Assembly (NCBI GenBank): GCA_022843745.1
Contig: JALHNB010000023.1
Span: forward strand, 52,851-116,850
Source: Anaerolineae bacterium
GTDB lineage: Bacteria; Chloroflexota; Anaerolineae; Aggregatilineales; Phototrophicaceae
DNA length: 64,000 nucleotides
Reading direction: 5' to 3'
The notes under the pieces are model-generated. The model had not been told where the DNA came from. It saw nothing but the letters and a program-made list of their open reading frames with translations, and searched no databases. Of the stretch, positions 1-8,600 are shown piece after piece. A program made the translations under genes and the position numbers. Position 1 is the first letter of the stretch; the number at the start of each line of letters is the position of its first letter.

Positions 1-852
1 GCTGAAGGCTTTGAGGCCATCGACAGGCGATAAATCCATCCTCATGCCGGGTAAAGCCGTCGTCACCAGCCGTTCGCCATCCACGACACGCGCCAGAATC
101 GCGTCAATATCGGATGTTCGGACTTCTTCGCCATCGAAAATGAGATACCACGCGCTTTCCTCGACTGGGCGCTCGATTCCTTCGAGCATTTTCCATAGAT
201 CGTCACGCTGCACCAACAGCACTTCGTCGAAAAATTTGGGCGTAAAAATCCACGATGGGTCGGCGGCGTTCAGCGGTGTCCACAGCGCGGCGATGACCAG
301 TGTGACCGGGTCGCGCCCAGGGAGAGTAGCGGTTATTTCGTCGTTAACCTGGAGACCCATGCTGTAGAGCATTTTTTCCGAGATCATGACCGGGATTGCT
401 TCGCTTCCCGTGTCGGTTTCCGGCGGCCATTGCCCTGCGACTACGTTGATTTGCTCGTCCGCGCCATCCAGTGTGCCGATATTGAACGCGCCCAAGCCTT
501 GACCGTCGTCCAGCCGCAGAGTCCATGCTCCGCCGCGTGCATAACGAACTTCACGCACGGTTGGCAGACCCATCGCACCGACAAAGCTATTCTCGACAGC
601 ACCCGTTGCGGCATTGATGTCGTCCTGTGTGACGTTGCCATTCCATGCGCCCAGGTAGCGGAAACGGAAGGCATAGGGCGGGTTGGTCAGGCGCGATTCG
701 AGCAGGCCCGTGTTGACAGCATCAATATACAGCGTCAGGCTCAAGGCCAGAGTCGCCGCTGCCGAAAGCCCAACCAGCGCCCATAGTACGAGGATACGGT
801 GCTGCCACAGTCGCTCAAGCGTGAAAATCAACGAGTCAAAAAATCGAAACAT
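1..852 (-). CDS. FtsX/MacB-type ABC transporter permease, N-terminal part (runs off left edge)
   Basis: The frame read leftwards from the ATG at 852 stays open for 284 codons to the first base, so the gene is cut by the window edge. The protein starts MFRFFDSLIFTLERLWQHR, followed by one strong membrane helix at about residues 18-40, then a long soluble extracytoplasmic region. This is the layout of MacB/FtsX-family permeases, in which one helix is followed by a periplasmic core domain and three C-terminal helices. The C-terminal FtsX domain would lie outside the window, so the family call rests on the N-terminal half only. The gene follows a double solute-binding protein on the same strand with a 69-nt gap that holds a palindrome. 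Such permeases usually drive export or mechanotransmission rather than solute import, which makes the neighbourhood unusual. Confidence 0.72.
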   Translation of the reverse strand, partial: MFRFFDSLIFTLERLWQHRILVLWALVGLSAAATLALSLTLYIDAVNTGLLESRLTNPPYAFRFRYLGAWNGNVTQDDINAATGAVENSFVGAMGLPTVREVRYARGGAWTLRLDDGQGLGAFNIGTLDGADEQINVVAGQWPPETDTGSEAIPVMISEKMLYSMGLQVNDEITATLPGRDPVTLVIAALWTPLNAADPSWIFTPKFFDEVLLVQRDDLWKMLEGIERPVEESAWYLIFDGEEVRTSDIDAILARVVDGERLVTTALPGMRMDLSPVDGLKAFS

Positions 853-868
853 CCTGAACCTTTATCAT

Positions 869-896
869 GTAAGGGCGCATCGCGATGCGCCCCTAC
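869..896. repeat. Palindromic intergenic element, copy 1
   Basis: Near-perfect 28-bp palindrome whose inner 20 bp, GGGCGCATCGCGATGCGCCC, is exactly self-complementary; one outer position is mismatched. It lies between the 3' end of the binding-protein gene at 922 and the permease start at 852. It has no T-tract on either strand, so it looks like a REP-type hairpin rather than a terminator. It belongs to the same family as nine further copies in this window. Confidence 0.85.
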
Positions 897-921
897 GATT
901 ATCCGTCACACTCTATTTTAC

Positions 922-3558
922 TTATGATGTGATGGTTGGGTCTACATCGGTGGCACAGTCCACGAATTGCTGGAAGTAATCCCTCGGATTCTGTTCGCTT
1001 GCTGTGTCCAATGGCGGGATCGCAGCCGCACATCCTTGATAGTCTTTGGCGAACATTTCAGCCTGTGCCAATTCATCTTCGAGATTCGCATCTTCGTTAA
1101 TATAGCGATCAAACGCCCGATTGAGCCAGCTTTGCACCCACGAGTCCTGTGGCGACCCACCGAAACCGGATGGTAGCGCGATCACATTAGGCTGACCTAA
1201 GAGACGGTCAATCTGATTATACAACGCGATAGTATCGGGTGACTGGCTGGCGGTCACTGCCGGGTCATTGATGAGCGAACGGCGGGCAGGCATGGCGGAG
1301 AACAGTTCGGGATGACGTGAAAGTTCGCTCAACCAGCGATAGCAGGCCTCCGGGTTCTGCGCGTTGACGCTGATGTACGCCGTTCCGACATTATAGGAGA
1401 TGGTTGCATATTGAGTGCCTTGTGGGTATGTCGTCAGCCGATAGGGATTGCTGCCGACGATTTCTTCCACTGCGAACAGGTTTAACGCGCTCAATGAATG
1501 CGTGGAAATTGCCGTCGTATCCTCGGATGAATCAGCGATAGCGAATACGGCAACCGCACCGCCACCACCACGTGGCCCAATTGCCGTGTATTCGATATAA
1601 CCAGCTTTTACCAGATCAAGCATCTGGCGGATGGCTTCGACAGTTGCCGGGTCGGTGAAATTGATCGTCACAGGCGTGGTTCGATAATCCAGCGGAAGCC
1701 CACCGAAACCGGCGATCAGCGACAAGAGATAATCACTACCAAAGCCACGCGGGATAAAAGGGGATGAATCCGGCGAAGCATCTTTTAACGTTTTGAGCGC
1801 ATCGGTGAAAGCGTCGATTGTCCAGCCATCTTCCGGCATTTGAACGCCTGCATTCTCAAACATTTCGGCGTTGTAGCGCAGCACTTCTGGCTGGACGACA
1901 ATTGGGAATGCCCAGGTTTTGTTGTCGGACTGGACTTGTGCCAGCGTGTTGCCGATCACATCACTTTTATCAAATGACGGGTCTGCATCCATGTAAGGAT
2001 CGAGGTTGAGAACGTTTTCGAGATTGCCATCGCCGACGCTGTTGGTCGGGATATAGTAGCAGTCATAGCTCGCAGACATCGCCTCCAGGCTGGTGTCACG
2101 GGCCGCATCCAGAACGATTTGTCCCACTTGTGGATCGCTGGCGACAAAATTGTTGATGATCTGATCCCACTGATCCTGGTTCGGCAATGGCGAAATGAAC
2201 GAGGTCAGGCCGAATTTAATCGCGATTTCGCCAGGATTCAGTACCACTTCCGGCACAGGTGTCGCGACGGTGACAATCGTGGTTTGGCGCTCGGCGGCAG
2301 TGTTTAAATTCCCGATGGCCAGCGCCTCAGCTTCCTGTAGGGCAGTTTGTGCATCCACGATGTCCTGTTCCATCGTGTCAATCGCGACGTTCAGATAATC
2401 CGAAAACAGCATTTCGGAAACGGGCAGCGCATGGTCATAGGCCTCAGTCACGACAGCCTGATTTTCCGGCGTGTAGGTCAGGTCGGCAAAAGGTTGGTTG
2501 CTGTCACCTTCTATTCCAGCCAGACTTTTACGGGCCGGGGTCGAGCCAAAAAGATTGTTGGCGACATCAGCGCTTGATGTGAGGAATTTTGCCAGCGCGT
2601 AGGCTTGTTCTGGATATTGTGTCCCGGTGCTAATAGCAAAACCTTGCACTTCCATACCTGCATTCCCACCGGGGAGCAGTGAGCCACCAGGAGGATCGCC
2701 CTGTACGCCCGGAAAACTGGCGAGGCCAAAACTCTGCTGAATGCTCATCGCTGGCCCATCTCCACCACCGCCAACAATGACGATACTATTGCCACCGCCC
2801 ACGCCGCCGATGATCCCCTCATCCTTGAGTGATTGCCAGGTCGTGAGCAGCGATTCAAGTGCCGAATTGGTCAATGCAGGTTGAGCAGGGGTAGCTGCCA
2901 TATCCGCCAGCGATGTACCCAGCAAACTTCGCAGCATATATTTGGTGTTGCCATAATCGACGTAGCCCGCGTTTGTAACTTCGCCCTCTGCATCGCGTTT
3001 GGTCAGGGCGCGGGCAGCGTTGGCAAAGTCGTCCAATGTCCATGAGCCATTGGGATAGGCTAGCCCAGCCTCGTCAAATGCTTTGCGGTTGTAGATCAAC
3101 AAGATGACATCTGTCGAAACGGGCAGCGCCCATACCGAACGATCCCACTGGAAGGATTGCCACGCTGCGGGGATAAAATCGTCGATATTGAGCGTGGGAT
3201 CGGCGCTGGTGAGAGGGCTGAGATCAAGAAAATAGCCCGCGCGAGCTGATTCGGGTGTCAGGCTGCTCGAATTCACGAACACGACATCGGCTGAGGCAAC
3301 ATATTCCTGCATATCTTCCAGATGCGCGTTGATGCCAAAAGCGGGTGACGCGGCGAATCCGCCTCCACTGCTGCTGACGATGTTGAGCTTGATGCCAGGA
3401 TTCTGCGACTCAAATTCTGCGATGAGATCGGCATCAAAAGTTTCGCTCAAAAATTCGGGGACAGCCAGTTGAAGTGTGACTGTCGAGTCCTGAGCCGCCA
3501 GTGGCAGCCCAACCAACAGCGTCGCCATCAATAAAAATACAAAATATCGTAAACGCAT
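922..3558 (-). CDS. Secreted protein with two tandem family-1-like solute-binding domains
   Basis: 878 residues, about twice the size of an ordinary extracellular solute-binding protein. A signal peptide covers residues 1-22 (cut near PLAAQ). The first binding domain spans about 25-425 and shows hallmarks of MalE-like family-1 proteins: GYFLDLSPLTSADPT, WALPVSTDVILLIYN, AFDEAGLAYPNGSWTLDDF. A short linker rich in T, V and P (about 425-440) leads to a second domain at about 445-860 with its own GWTIDAFTDALKTLK segment. The ATG at 3558 is preceded by AAGGAG at 8-nt spacing. No lipobox is visible. It is a clear paralogue of the next gene (3767-6433) and probably shares its transcript. The ligand is unknown; glycine-rich loops in both domains are unusual. 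No MalF/MalG-type permease is adjacent; the neighbours are FtsX-type. Confidence 0.85.
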   Translation of the reverse strand: MRLRYFVFLLMATLLVGLPLAAQDSTVTLQLAVPEFLSETFDADLIAEFESQNPGIKLNIVSSSGGGFAASPAFGINAHLEDMQEYVASADVVFVNSSSLTPESARAGYFLDLSPLTSADPTLNIDDFIPAAWQSFQWDRSVWALPVSTDVILLIYNRKAFDEAGLAYPNGSWTLDDFANAARALTKRDAEGEVTNAGYVDYGNTKYMLRSLLGTSLADMAATPAQPALTNSALESLLTTWQSLKDEGIIGGVGGGNSIVIVGGGGDGPAMSIQQSFGLASFPGVQGDPPGGSLLPGGNAGMEVQGFAISTGTQYPEQAYALAKFLTSSADVANNLFGSTPARKSLAGIEGDSNQPFADLTYTPENQAVVTEAYDHALPVSEMLFSDYLNVAIDTMEQDIVDAQTALQEAEALAIGNLNTAAERQTTIVTVATPVPEVVLNPGEIAIKFGLTSFISPLPNQDQWDQIINNFVASDPQVGQIVLDAARDTSLEAMSASYDCYYIPTNSVGDGNLENVLNLDPYMDADPSFDKSDVIGNTLAQVQSDNKTWAFPIVVQPEVLRYNAEMFENAGVQMPEDGWTIDAFTDALKTLKDASPDSSPFIPRGFGSDYLLSLIAGFGGLPLDYRTTPVTINFTDPATVEAIRQMLDLVKAGYIEYTAIGPRGGGGAVAVFAIADSSEDTTAISTHSLSALNLFAVEEIVGSNPYRLTTYPQGTQYATISYNVGTAYISVNAQNPEACYRWLSELSRHPELFSAMPARRSLINDPAVTASQSPDTIALYNQIDRLLGQPNVIALPSGFGGSPQDSWVQSWLNRAFDRYINEDANLEDELAQAEMFAKDYQGCAAAIPPLDTASEQNPRDYFQQFVDCATDVDPTITS

Positions 3559-3718
3559 AATCTATTCTCCTTCTGACAAAGGCTTGCTGAGATTTCTGAT
3601 AATCTCCAGAATTCGAGCATAGTGTCGCCTTTGTCGGTTTCGCCCCGGTTACACGGTGATTACAGCTTCGTAACCGGGTGCGAAATCACCATTCAGGAAA
3701 ACGATGTAAATTCACTAT

Positions 3719-3743
3719 AGGGGCGACTCGCCGAGTCGCCCCT
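3719..3743. repeat. Palindromic intergenic element, copy 2
   Basis: Perfect 12-bp arms (AGGGGCGACTCG and its complement) around a single C. It lies 24 nt beyond the 3' end of the binding-protein gene ending at 3767 and upstream of the paralogue starting at 3558. It belongs to the same family as copy 1. No T-tract follows it directly on the minus strand. Confidence 0.85.
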
Positions 3744-3766
3744 GCAAAAAATGATAAAGCATTCCT

Positions 3767-6433
3767 TTACTCGGGCAGCGGCGGGAAGAACGATTCCAGG
3801 CTCGGATCGACTTTGGTCGCGCATTCGAGATACTGCCGGACAAAATTGATCTGCTCCTGTATCGAAGTCATCGAAGCCGGGTCATAGGCGGGTATAACGG
3901 CGATGCAATCAGCGTAGGCTTTGGCGAACATCTCCGCGTCCGCCAGTTCGAGATCGAGATCGCCATCTTCCAGCACGTAGCGGTCAAAAGCGCGGTTCAG
4001 CCAGATTTGAAGCACGAAATTGCCGATAGCCGAGTTATCCACACCAGCAAATGGCGATGGAAATTCGACTTCGTTGGGTGCTTGCAACTGCTGGTCAATC
4101 GTATTGTAAAATGCGCTCAAATCTTCGCCCTGCAAGGTTGCAATAGAAGGGTCGCTAATTTGCGAACGTCGGGCAGGCATCGCCCCAAAAAGGTCGGGAT
4201 TTTGAGCAATTTTGCTGATCCAGCGGTAGCAGGCTTCGGGATTCTGCGATGTGGCGCTGATATAAGCCGTGCCAATGTCATAAGCAACAGGCGTGTATTG
4301 TGTTCCAGTGGGGAAGGTTGTGAGGCCGTAAACGCTCTCGCCTTCAGAATCTTCCTCGGACATATTGAACCGGAAGCTCAGTTGATTGAGCGTGTCATTG
4401 TAAATCAGATATGACAGTTCACCGCCAAAACCACCGCCACCCAATGTCGCAAGCTGTGAATATTCGATGTAGCCATCTTTTGCCAGATCGAGTACCTGCC
4501 GAATCGCTTCAACATTCGCCGGATCGGTAAAGTTGATGGTCGGTGGTGTCGTGCTGTAATCCATGGGGATGCCGCCATATGCCGCGATGAGCATCAAAAT
4601 ATAGCTGGCGCTGATACTGTTTTGCGGGACAAACGGCGCGGGATCATCCGGGCTGATTTTCAATGATCTGAGCGCATCACTGAAAGCATCGACTGTCCAT
4701 CCATTTTCCGGCTCAGGTACACCAGCCTCGGCAAACTTCGCGGTGTCATACCACAATATTTGCGGCTGAACATTCAGCGGATAGGCCCAGATTTTGTTGT
4801 CGCGGCTCAACTGTGTCAGGACATTGCCAACCAGATCATTTTTGTCAAACTCGAAATCCGCGTCAATGAAGGGGTCGAGGCTTAAAACGGTGGTGATGTC
4901 ATTGCTGGATGTGGCATTATAGGGCAGCATGAAACAATCATGGGTGGTGGCGATGTCGGTGAGCGATGTACCAAAATCGGTGCTGAGGACGATTTGCCGC
5001 ACTTCCGGGTCGCTGCTGGTAAACTCTTCAACCAATTGATTCCAGTGCTCCTGATTGGGCAGCGGTGACGTGAACGCGGTGATATTGAAATTGAGCGAAA
5101 CCTGACCTGCGGATAGCACTGGTGTTGGCACAGGCGTCGGCACGATAACGACGGTTGTCGCGCGTCGATCACTTGCCGCCTGTAGATTTTCAATCGCGCG
5201 TAGTTCGGCTTCTTGCAATGCACTTTGCGCGTCAATCTCTTCATCGTTCATGCGGTTCAGTACATCGTTCACATAGTCGGTGAACTGCAAATCGGAATAG
5301 GAGAGTCCGTTCTGGAAAGCCTGGTCGATTACTGCCTGATCTTCGGGCGAATAGGGCGGGCGAAAAGCGATATTATCCGGGTCTTCGGCACCCACAAGGC
5401 TTTCTCGCGCGGGGCGTTCACTGAAAAAGCTATTGACGAGGCGAATGTTATTGGAGATGAACTTCGCCAGTTCATAGGCCTGTTCGGGATATTGCGTACC
5501 ACTGCTGACGGCAAAACCATTTGCTGTAAGTCCCGCGCCGCCCCCAGGAAGCAGCGCTGCCGCCCGTTCCTGAGTCGCGTTTGTGCCAAATGAGTACAGC
5601 GCGAACGATTGATCGATACGGATCGGCACTTCGTTAATATCGAAACCCTCGCCCGGTTCAGATCCACCGAGCAAGCCATCTTTTTGGTACGCCACCCATT
5701 GATCGAGAAGGGCGACGACATCCGGCGTGTTCAACATGGGTATGTTGGGGACAACTGTTTCATCGTAGAGATTATGCCCCAGCAGACTTCGGATGAGCAG
5801 GACTTTATTATTGCTGAATGTATAAAAACCCGGCTTGATGATGTTGCCGTCGGCATCACGCTCGGAAAGCGCATCATCGGCATTCGCGAGGTCGTCAATT
5901 GTCCAGTCCGCATCAGGGTAGGCTAATCCGGCTTCGTCAAATGCGGTTTTGTCATAAATTAAAAGCGTCATATCGGCGGTGATCGGGATTGCCCAGATGC
6001 CCCGATCCCATTGAAAATTATTCCACGCCGCTGGGAGAAAGTCGTCAGAATTCAGTGTTGGGTCGCCTGCTGTCAGGGGCGATAAATCCAGAAAATACCC
6101 CGCGCGTGTCCCCTCCACCGATAAATTGTAATTGTTTACGAACAGCACATCGGCAGCACTTGCAAATGTTGCGGCAGCGTCCAGATGCTCCTCGACACCA
6201 TAGGCTGCTGCGGAGAAAAAGATATTGTCATTACCAATCGTATTGACTACGACTTTCACTCCGGGATTCTCGGCTTCGAAATCGGCGAAAACATCATCTT
6301 CAATATTGCTTGTTACCCATTCAGGAAGGGCGACGGTCAAAATGATCGAGTTGTCCTGCGCCACCAGCGTGGGGACAAGGATGGCGATCACGAGAGAAAT
6401 AATCAAGAAGCTTAATAATCGCTGCTTATTCAA
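3767..6433 (-). CDS. Secreted protein with two tandem family-1-like solute-binding domains (paralogue)
   Basis: 888 residues with the same plan as its downstream neighbour: signal peptide (residues 1-25, ending TLVAQ), first binding domain (about 27-425, with GYFLDLSPLTAGDPT and WAIPITADMTLLIYD), a linker PTPVPTPVL near 434, and a second domain (about 445-870, with GWTVDAFSDALRSLK). The start is TTG at 6433, chosen because AAGGA stands 7-8 nt upstream and the signal peptide begins there (MNKQRLLSFL). The two paralogues keep the same domain order and share near-identical blocks such as SGTQYPEQAYELAKF and FTDPANVEAIRQVLDLAKDGYIEY, so the domain fusion predates the gene duplication. It is the first gene of the minus-strand operon and has a good promoter upstream. 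The ligand is unknown. Confidence 0.85.
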   Translation of the reverse strand: MNKQRLLSFLIISLVIAILVPTLVAQDNSIILTVALPEWVTSNIEDDVFADFEAENPGVKVVVNTIGNDNIFFSAAAYGVEEHLDAAATFASAADVLFVNNYNLSVEGTRAGYFLDLSPLTAGDPTLNSDDFLPAAWNNFQWDRGIWAIPITADMTLLIYDKTAFDEAGLAYPDADWTIDDLANADDALSERDADGNIIKPGFYTFSNNKVLLIRSLLGHNLYDETVVPNIPMLNTPDVVALLDQWVAYQKDGLLGGSEPGEGFDINEVPIRIDQSFALYSFGTNATQERAAALLPGGGAGLTANGFAVSSGTQYPEQAYELAKFISNNIRLVNSFFSERPARESLVGAEDPDNIAFRPPYSPEDQAVIDQAFQNGLSYSDLQFTDYVNDVLNRMNDEEIDAQSALQEAELRAIENLQAASDRRATTVVIVPTPVPTPVLSAGQVSLNFNITAFTSPLPNQEHWNQLVEEFTSSDPEVRQIVLSTDFGTSLTDIATTHDCFMLPYNATSSNDITTVLSLDPFIDADFEFDKNDLVGNVLTQLSRDNKIWAYPLNVQPQILWYDTAKFAEAGVPEPENGWTVDAFSDALRSLKISPDDPAPFVPQNSISASYILMLIAAYGGIPMDYSTTPPTINFTDPANVEAIRQVLDLAKDGYIEYSQLATLGGGGFGGELSYLIYNDTLNQLSFRFNMSEEDSEGESVYGLTTFPTGTQYTPVAYDIGTAYISATSQNPEACYRWISKIAQNPDLFGAMPARRSQISDPSIATLQGEDLSAFYNTIDQQLQAPNEVEFPSPFAGVDNSAIGNFVLQIWLNRAFDRYVLEDGDLDLELADAEMFAKAYADCIAVIPAYDPASMTSIQEQINFVRQYLECATKVDPSLESFFPPLPE

Positions 6434-6524
6434 GCTTGTTTCCTTTCATAACTGGCTGTTTATAGGAAAACTTTCTATGGTGATTACGCATCTTCGCCGT
6501 TTTCGTTGCTTAATTTTGAGCGTA

Positions 6525-6553
6525 ATGATAGGATTGTCGCCGACAGGTGTCAA
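6525..6553 (-). promoter_or_regulatory. Sigma-70-type promoter for the double-binding-protein operon
   Basis: On the minus strand TTGACA (6553-6548) is separated by exactly 17 nt from TATCAT (6530-6525). Transcription would start near 6518, giving a leader of about 85 nt before the TTG start at 6433. Confidence 0.7.
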
Positions 6554-6598
6554 TAGCAGAAGGTAACACTTGTGTAATGTGGTCGTTTGGGTTGCGCC

Positions 6599-6624
6599 AA
6601 AAAAGCCCCTCATTCATGAGGTGG
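6599..6624 (-). terminator. Possible short terminator reading leftwards
   Basis: Minus-strand CCTCA-TGAA-TGAGG stem extended by flanking C/G pairs, followed by GGC and six T residues. It lies upstream of the 6525-6553 promoter and would insulate it from antisense transcription. The stem is short, so this is tentative. Confidence 0.35.
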
Positions 6625-6814
6625 TTGCTCCAACTGATGGCTGATATTGTGAGTGTAAATAAAATATCCATTTACCCGCGCAAAGGTTCGAGATTTTAGC
6701 AGTGGGTGAGGCGTAGGTGAGGCGTTTATTGACAGTCCCGCTATATTAAAAGTAAGATTGCAAACTGGGATTTTTATCCTTTTAGAAGATATACTAAGCG
6801 TTTTACAGGCAAAA

Positions 6815-7879
6815 ATGATGGCAAGTGTTGATCTCAAAATGGATGATAAACAACTGCAACCCCGCCGGGCAAGAAACCTTTCACTCGCGCAGCCCATTCG
6901 CCAGCGCGGCCTGTGGGGGCAAATCTGGATGGTCTTGCTTCAGCCGGGGCAGTTTTTTCGTGCGCTGCCGACGATAGATCAATCCCGACAGTGGCTGTGG
7001 GTGGGGTTGATCATTTTGGCGCTCATCGGTTTTAGTGCGATCCGTCAGGCCGCTGCACCCGCTGCTGATCCGAATGCGTTTCAAGTTCCTATCGATGCTG
7101 GCGGCGCACCCGACCCCAACATTTTTGGAGGTGGCGATTTTGGTGTGCCGGAAGGTGGCCCACCGCCGGGTGGTTTAGGCGGTAGCTCATCAACGGATGT
7201 GTCTTCTACATGGACGACAGCGCTGTTAGCTGCCAGCAGTATTGTGCTGGGCTGGTTTATCCAAACGTTATTATTGTGTGAGGTTTCGCTGCTCCGAGGT
7301 TTTTCGCCGCGTCTGGGACGAAATTTTCAGATTGCGATCTGGGCGAGTTTGCCTTTGGGAGTCATGGCGGTGGTACAACTGTTGTATTACATGGCAGGCG
7401 GCTCAATTACAGGCGCAGGGGTATCTGGTTTGGTGGTCGAGCTTCCCGGTTATGCCGATTTATCACCCTATGTTCAGGCGATTATTCTCTCATTTGCCAC
7501 CCAGCTTACGCTGTTCTGGTTGTGGAGTCTGGCGCTCATCTACATCGGTGCGCGGCAGGCGCTTCACGGGCGATGGTGGTCGTCGATATTAGTTGTCATC
7601 GCCTGGGCCGTCATTATCGTGGTTGTACCTGTCCTCACAGGCGCGGTGAAAGCGCCTGAGACGGAACAGCAGGAAGTTGATCTCGACTCGTTGGGTCTGC
7701 CGCCGGAAGCGCTGGATGTGCTGCCGCGCGAATTTCTGGAAAATCTGATGGGGCCAGATGGCGCGGTATCTGAAACCGTTGAACCGGACATGGCTGATCC
7801 AGTAACATCACCACTTTCATCCGTTGAAGAAACTCCTGAGTTGTCGGAGGGCAGTGATGGCGCTCCAGAAAGTGAATAG
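6815..7879 (+). CDS. Yip1-family-like polytopic membrane protein
   Basis: 354 residues from the ATG at 6815 (an in-frame TTG at 6758 would add 19 residues; ATG at 6818 and 6839 are also possible). The cytoplasmic N-terminus ends with WMVLLQPGQFFRALP, resembling the segment that opens Yip1-domain proteins. About five membrane helices follow, near residues 60-78, 138-162, 180-200, 222-245 and 252-272, with a Gly/Pro-rich loop (FGVPEGGPPPGGLGG) between the first two. The tail is acidic. It is the first gene of a four-gene operon and its end overlaps the ABC ATPase start by 23 nt, so translation is probably coupled. Bacterial Yip1 proteins have no settled function; here it is presumably an accessory of the ABC complex (inference). 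Confidence 0.65.
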   Translation: MMASVDLKMDDKQLQPRRARNLSLAQPIRQRGLWGQIWMVLLQPGQFFRALPTIDQSRQWLWVGLIILALIGFSAIRQAAAPAADPNAFQVPIDAGGAPDPNIFGGGDFGVPEGGPPPGGLGGSSSTDVSSTWTTALLAASSIVLGWFIQTLLLCEVSLLRGFSPRLGRNFQIAIWASLPLGVMAVVQLLYYMAGGSITGAGVSGLVVELPGYADLSPYVQAIILSFATQLTLFWLWSLALIYIGARQALHGRWWSSILVVIAWAVIIVVVPVLTGAVKAPETEQQEVDLDSLGLPPEALDVLPREFLENLMGPDGAVSETVEPDMADPVTSPLSSVEETPELSEGSDGAPESE

Positions 7880-8600
7880 CGCTGAAATCACGCCGATGGT
7901 CTCCGGGCGAAATCTGCAAAAGATGTTTCAACTCGGCGACCAGTGGGTGCAGGCTTTAAGAGGCGTGGATGTCGATATTCCCGAAGGCCAGTTTGTGTGC
8001 ATCATGGGGCCAAGCGGCTCTGGCAAGAGTACGCTGCTCTATATGCTCGGCGGCCTGGATCGACCTACCGCTGGTGAGATTCTGATTGGCGGTCAGCGCA
8101 TTGATTCGATGGATGGCGAAGATTTGGCGCGGTTTCGACGGGATCGTATCGGCTTTGTATTTCAGGCTTTTCACCTTGTCCCGACGATGACCGCTTTGGA
8201 AAACGTGGGGCTGCCCGGTGTTTTTTCCGCGATGCCGCGTGATCTGCGGGATCGGCGGGCGATGCGACTTTTAAATATGCTGGGGATGCTGGATCGCATG
8301 GATCATCGTCCATCGCAGCTTTCCGGCGGTCAGCAGCAGCGCGTGGCGATTGCACGGGCGCTCTTTAATAACCCGCCGATCATTATGGCCGACGAGCCAA
8401 CCGGCGCACTCGATAGTAAAACCGGGCAAATTGTGATGCAAATGCTGCGCTGGCTAGCGACCAAGCGCGGCAAAACGGTATTGGTTGTCACCCACGACCC
8501 CGGTGTCGCCAGTTATGCAGATCGTATGTTGAATTTGAAGGATGGGCATATTATCGAAGATACCCTGCCCAATCCAGAAAAGCGTAATCATGTCCTCTAA
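7857..8600 (+). CDS. ABC transporter ATP-binding protein, MacB/LolD type
   Basis: 247 residues. Walker A GPSGSGKST (51-59), Q-loop Q103, signature LSGGQQQR (155-162), Walker B IIMADE (175-180) and switch H213 are all intact, so it should hydrolyse ATP. The ATG at 7857 is chosen because GGAGG stands just upstream (7846-7850) and the frame before it lies inside the preceding gene. Length and the LDRPTAGEI segment fit the LolD/MacB/FtsE group, which pairs with FtsX-domain permeases; such a permease lies two genes downstream. It overlaps the next gene by 11 nt. It may also energise the FtsX-like permease at the left edge of the window, since no other ATPase of this type is visible (inference). 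Confidence 0.92.
   Translation: MALQKVNSAEITPMVSGRNLQKMFQLGDQWVQALRGVDVDIPEGQFVCIMGPSGSGKSTLLYMLGGLDRPTAGEILIGGQRIDSMDGEDLARFRRDRIGFVFQAFHLVPTMTALENVGLPGVFSAMPRDLRDRRAMRLLNMLGMLDRMDHRPSQLSGGQQQRVAIARALFNNPPIIMADEPTGALDSKTGQIVMQMLRWLATKRGKTVLVVTHDPGVASYADRMLNLKDGHIIEDTLPNPEKRNHVL

Larger units (their letters stand above)
6434..6814. other. Divergent intergenic region with minus promoter and a terminator-like hairpin
   Basis: 381 bp between the divergent double-binding-protein operon and the Yip1/ABC operon. It holds a strong minus-strand promoter (6525-6553) and a short hairpin with a U-run on the minus strand (6599-6624). On the plus strand TTGACA at 6729-6734 and TATATT at 6743-6748 are only 8 nt apart, so no convincing plus promoter is seen. 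No gene-like reading frame is present. Confidence 0.6.

Noticed and set aside
441..674. Short frames on both strands in the first 980 bases
   Set aside because: The minus-strand permease frame is open from 852 to the window edge and explains the region; the short frames are shadows.
6758..6814. TTG start for the Yip1-like protein
   Set aside because: It would add a 19-residue hydrophobic extension without a ribosome site; the ATG at 6815 has AGG upstream and suits the family's cytoplasmic N-terminus.
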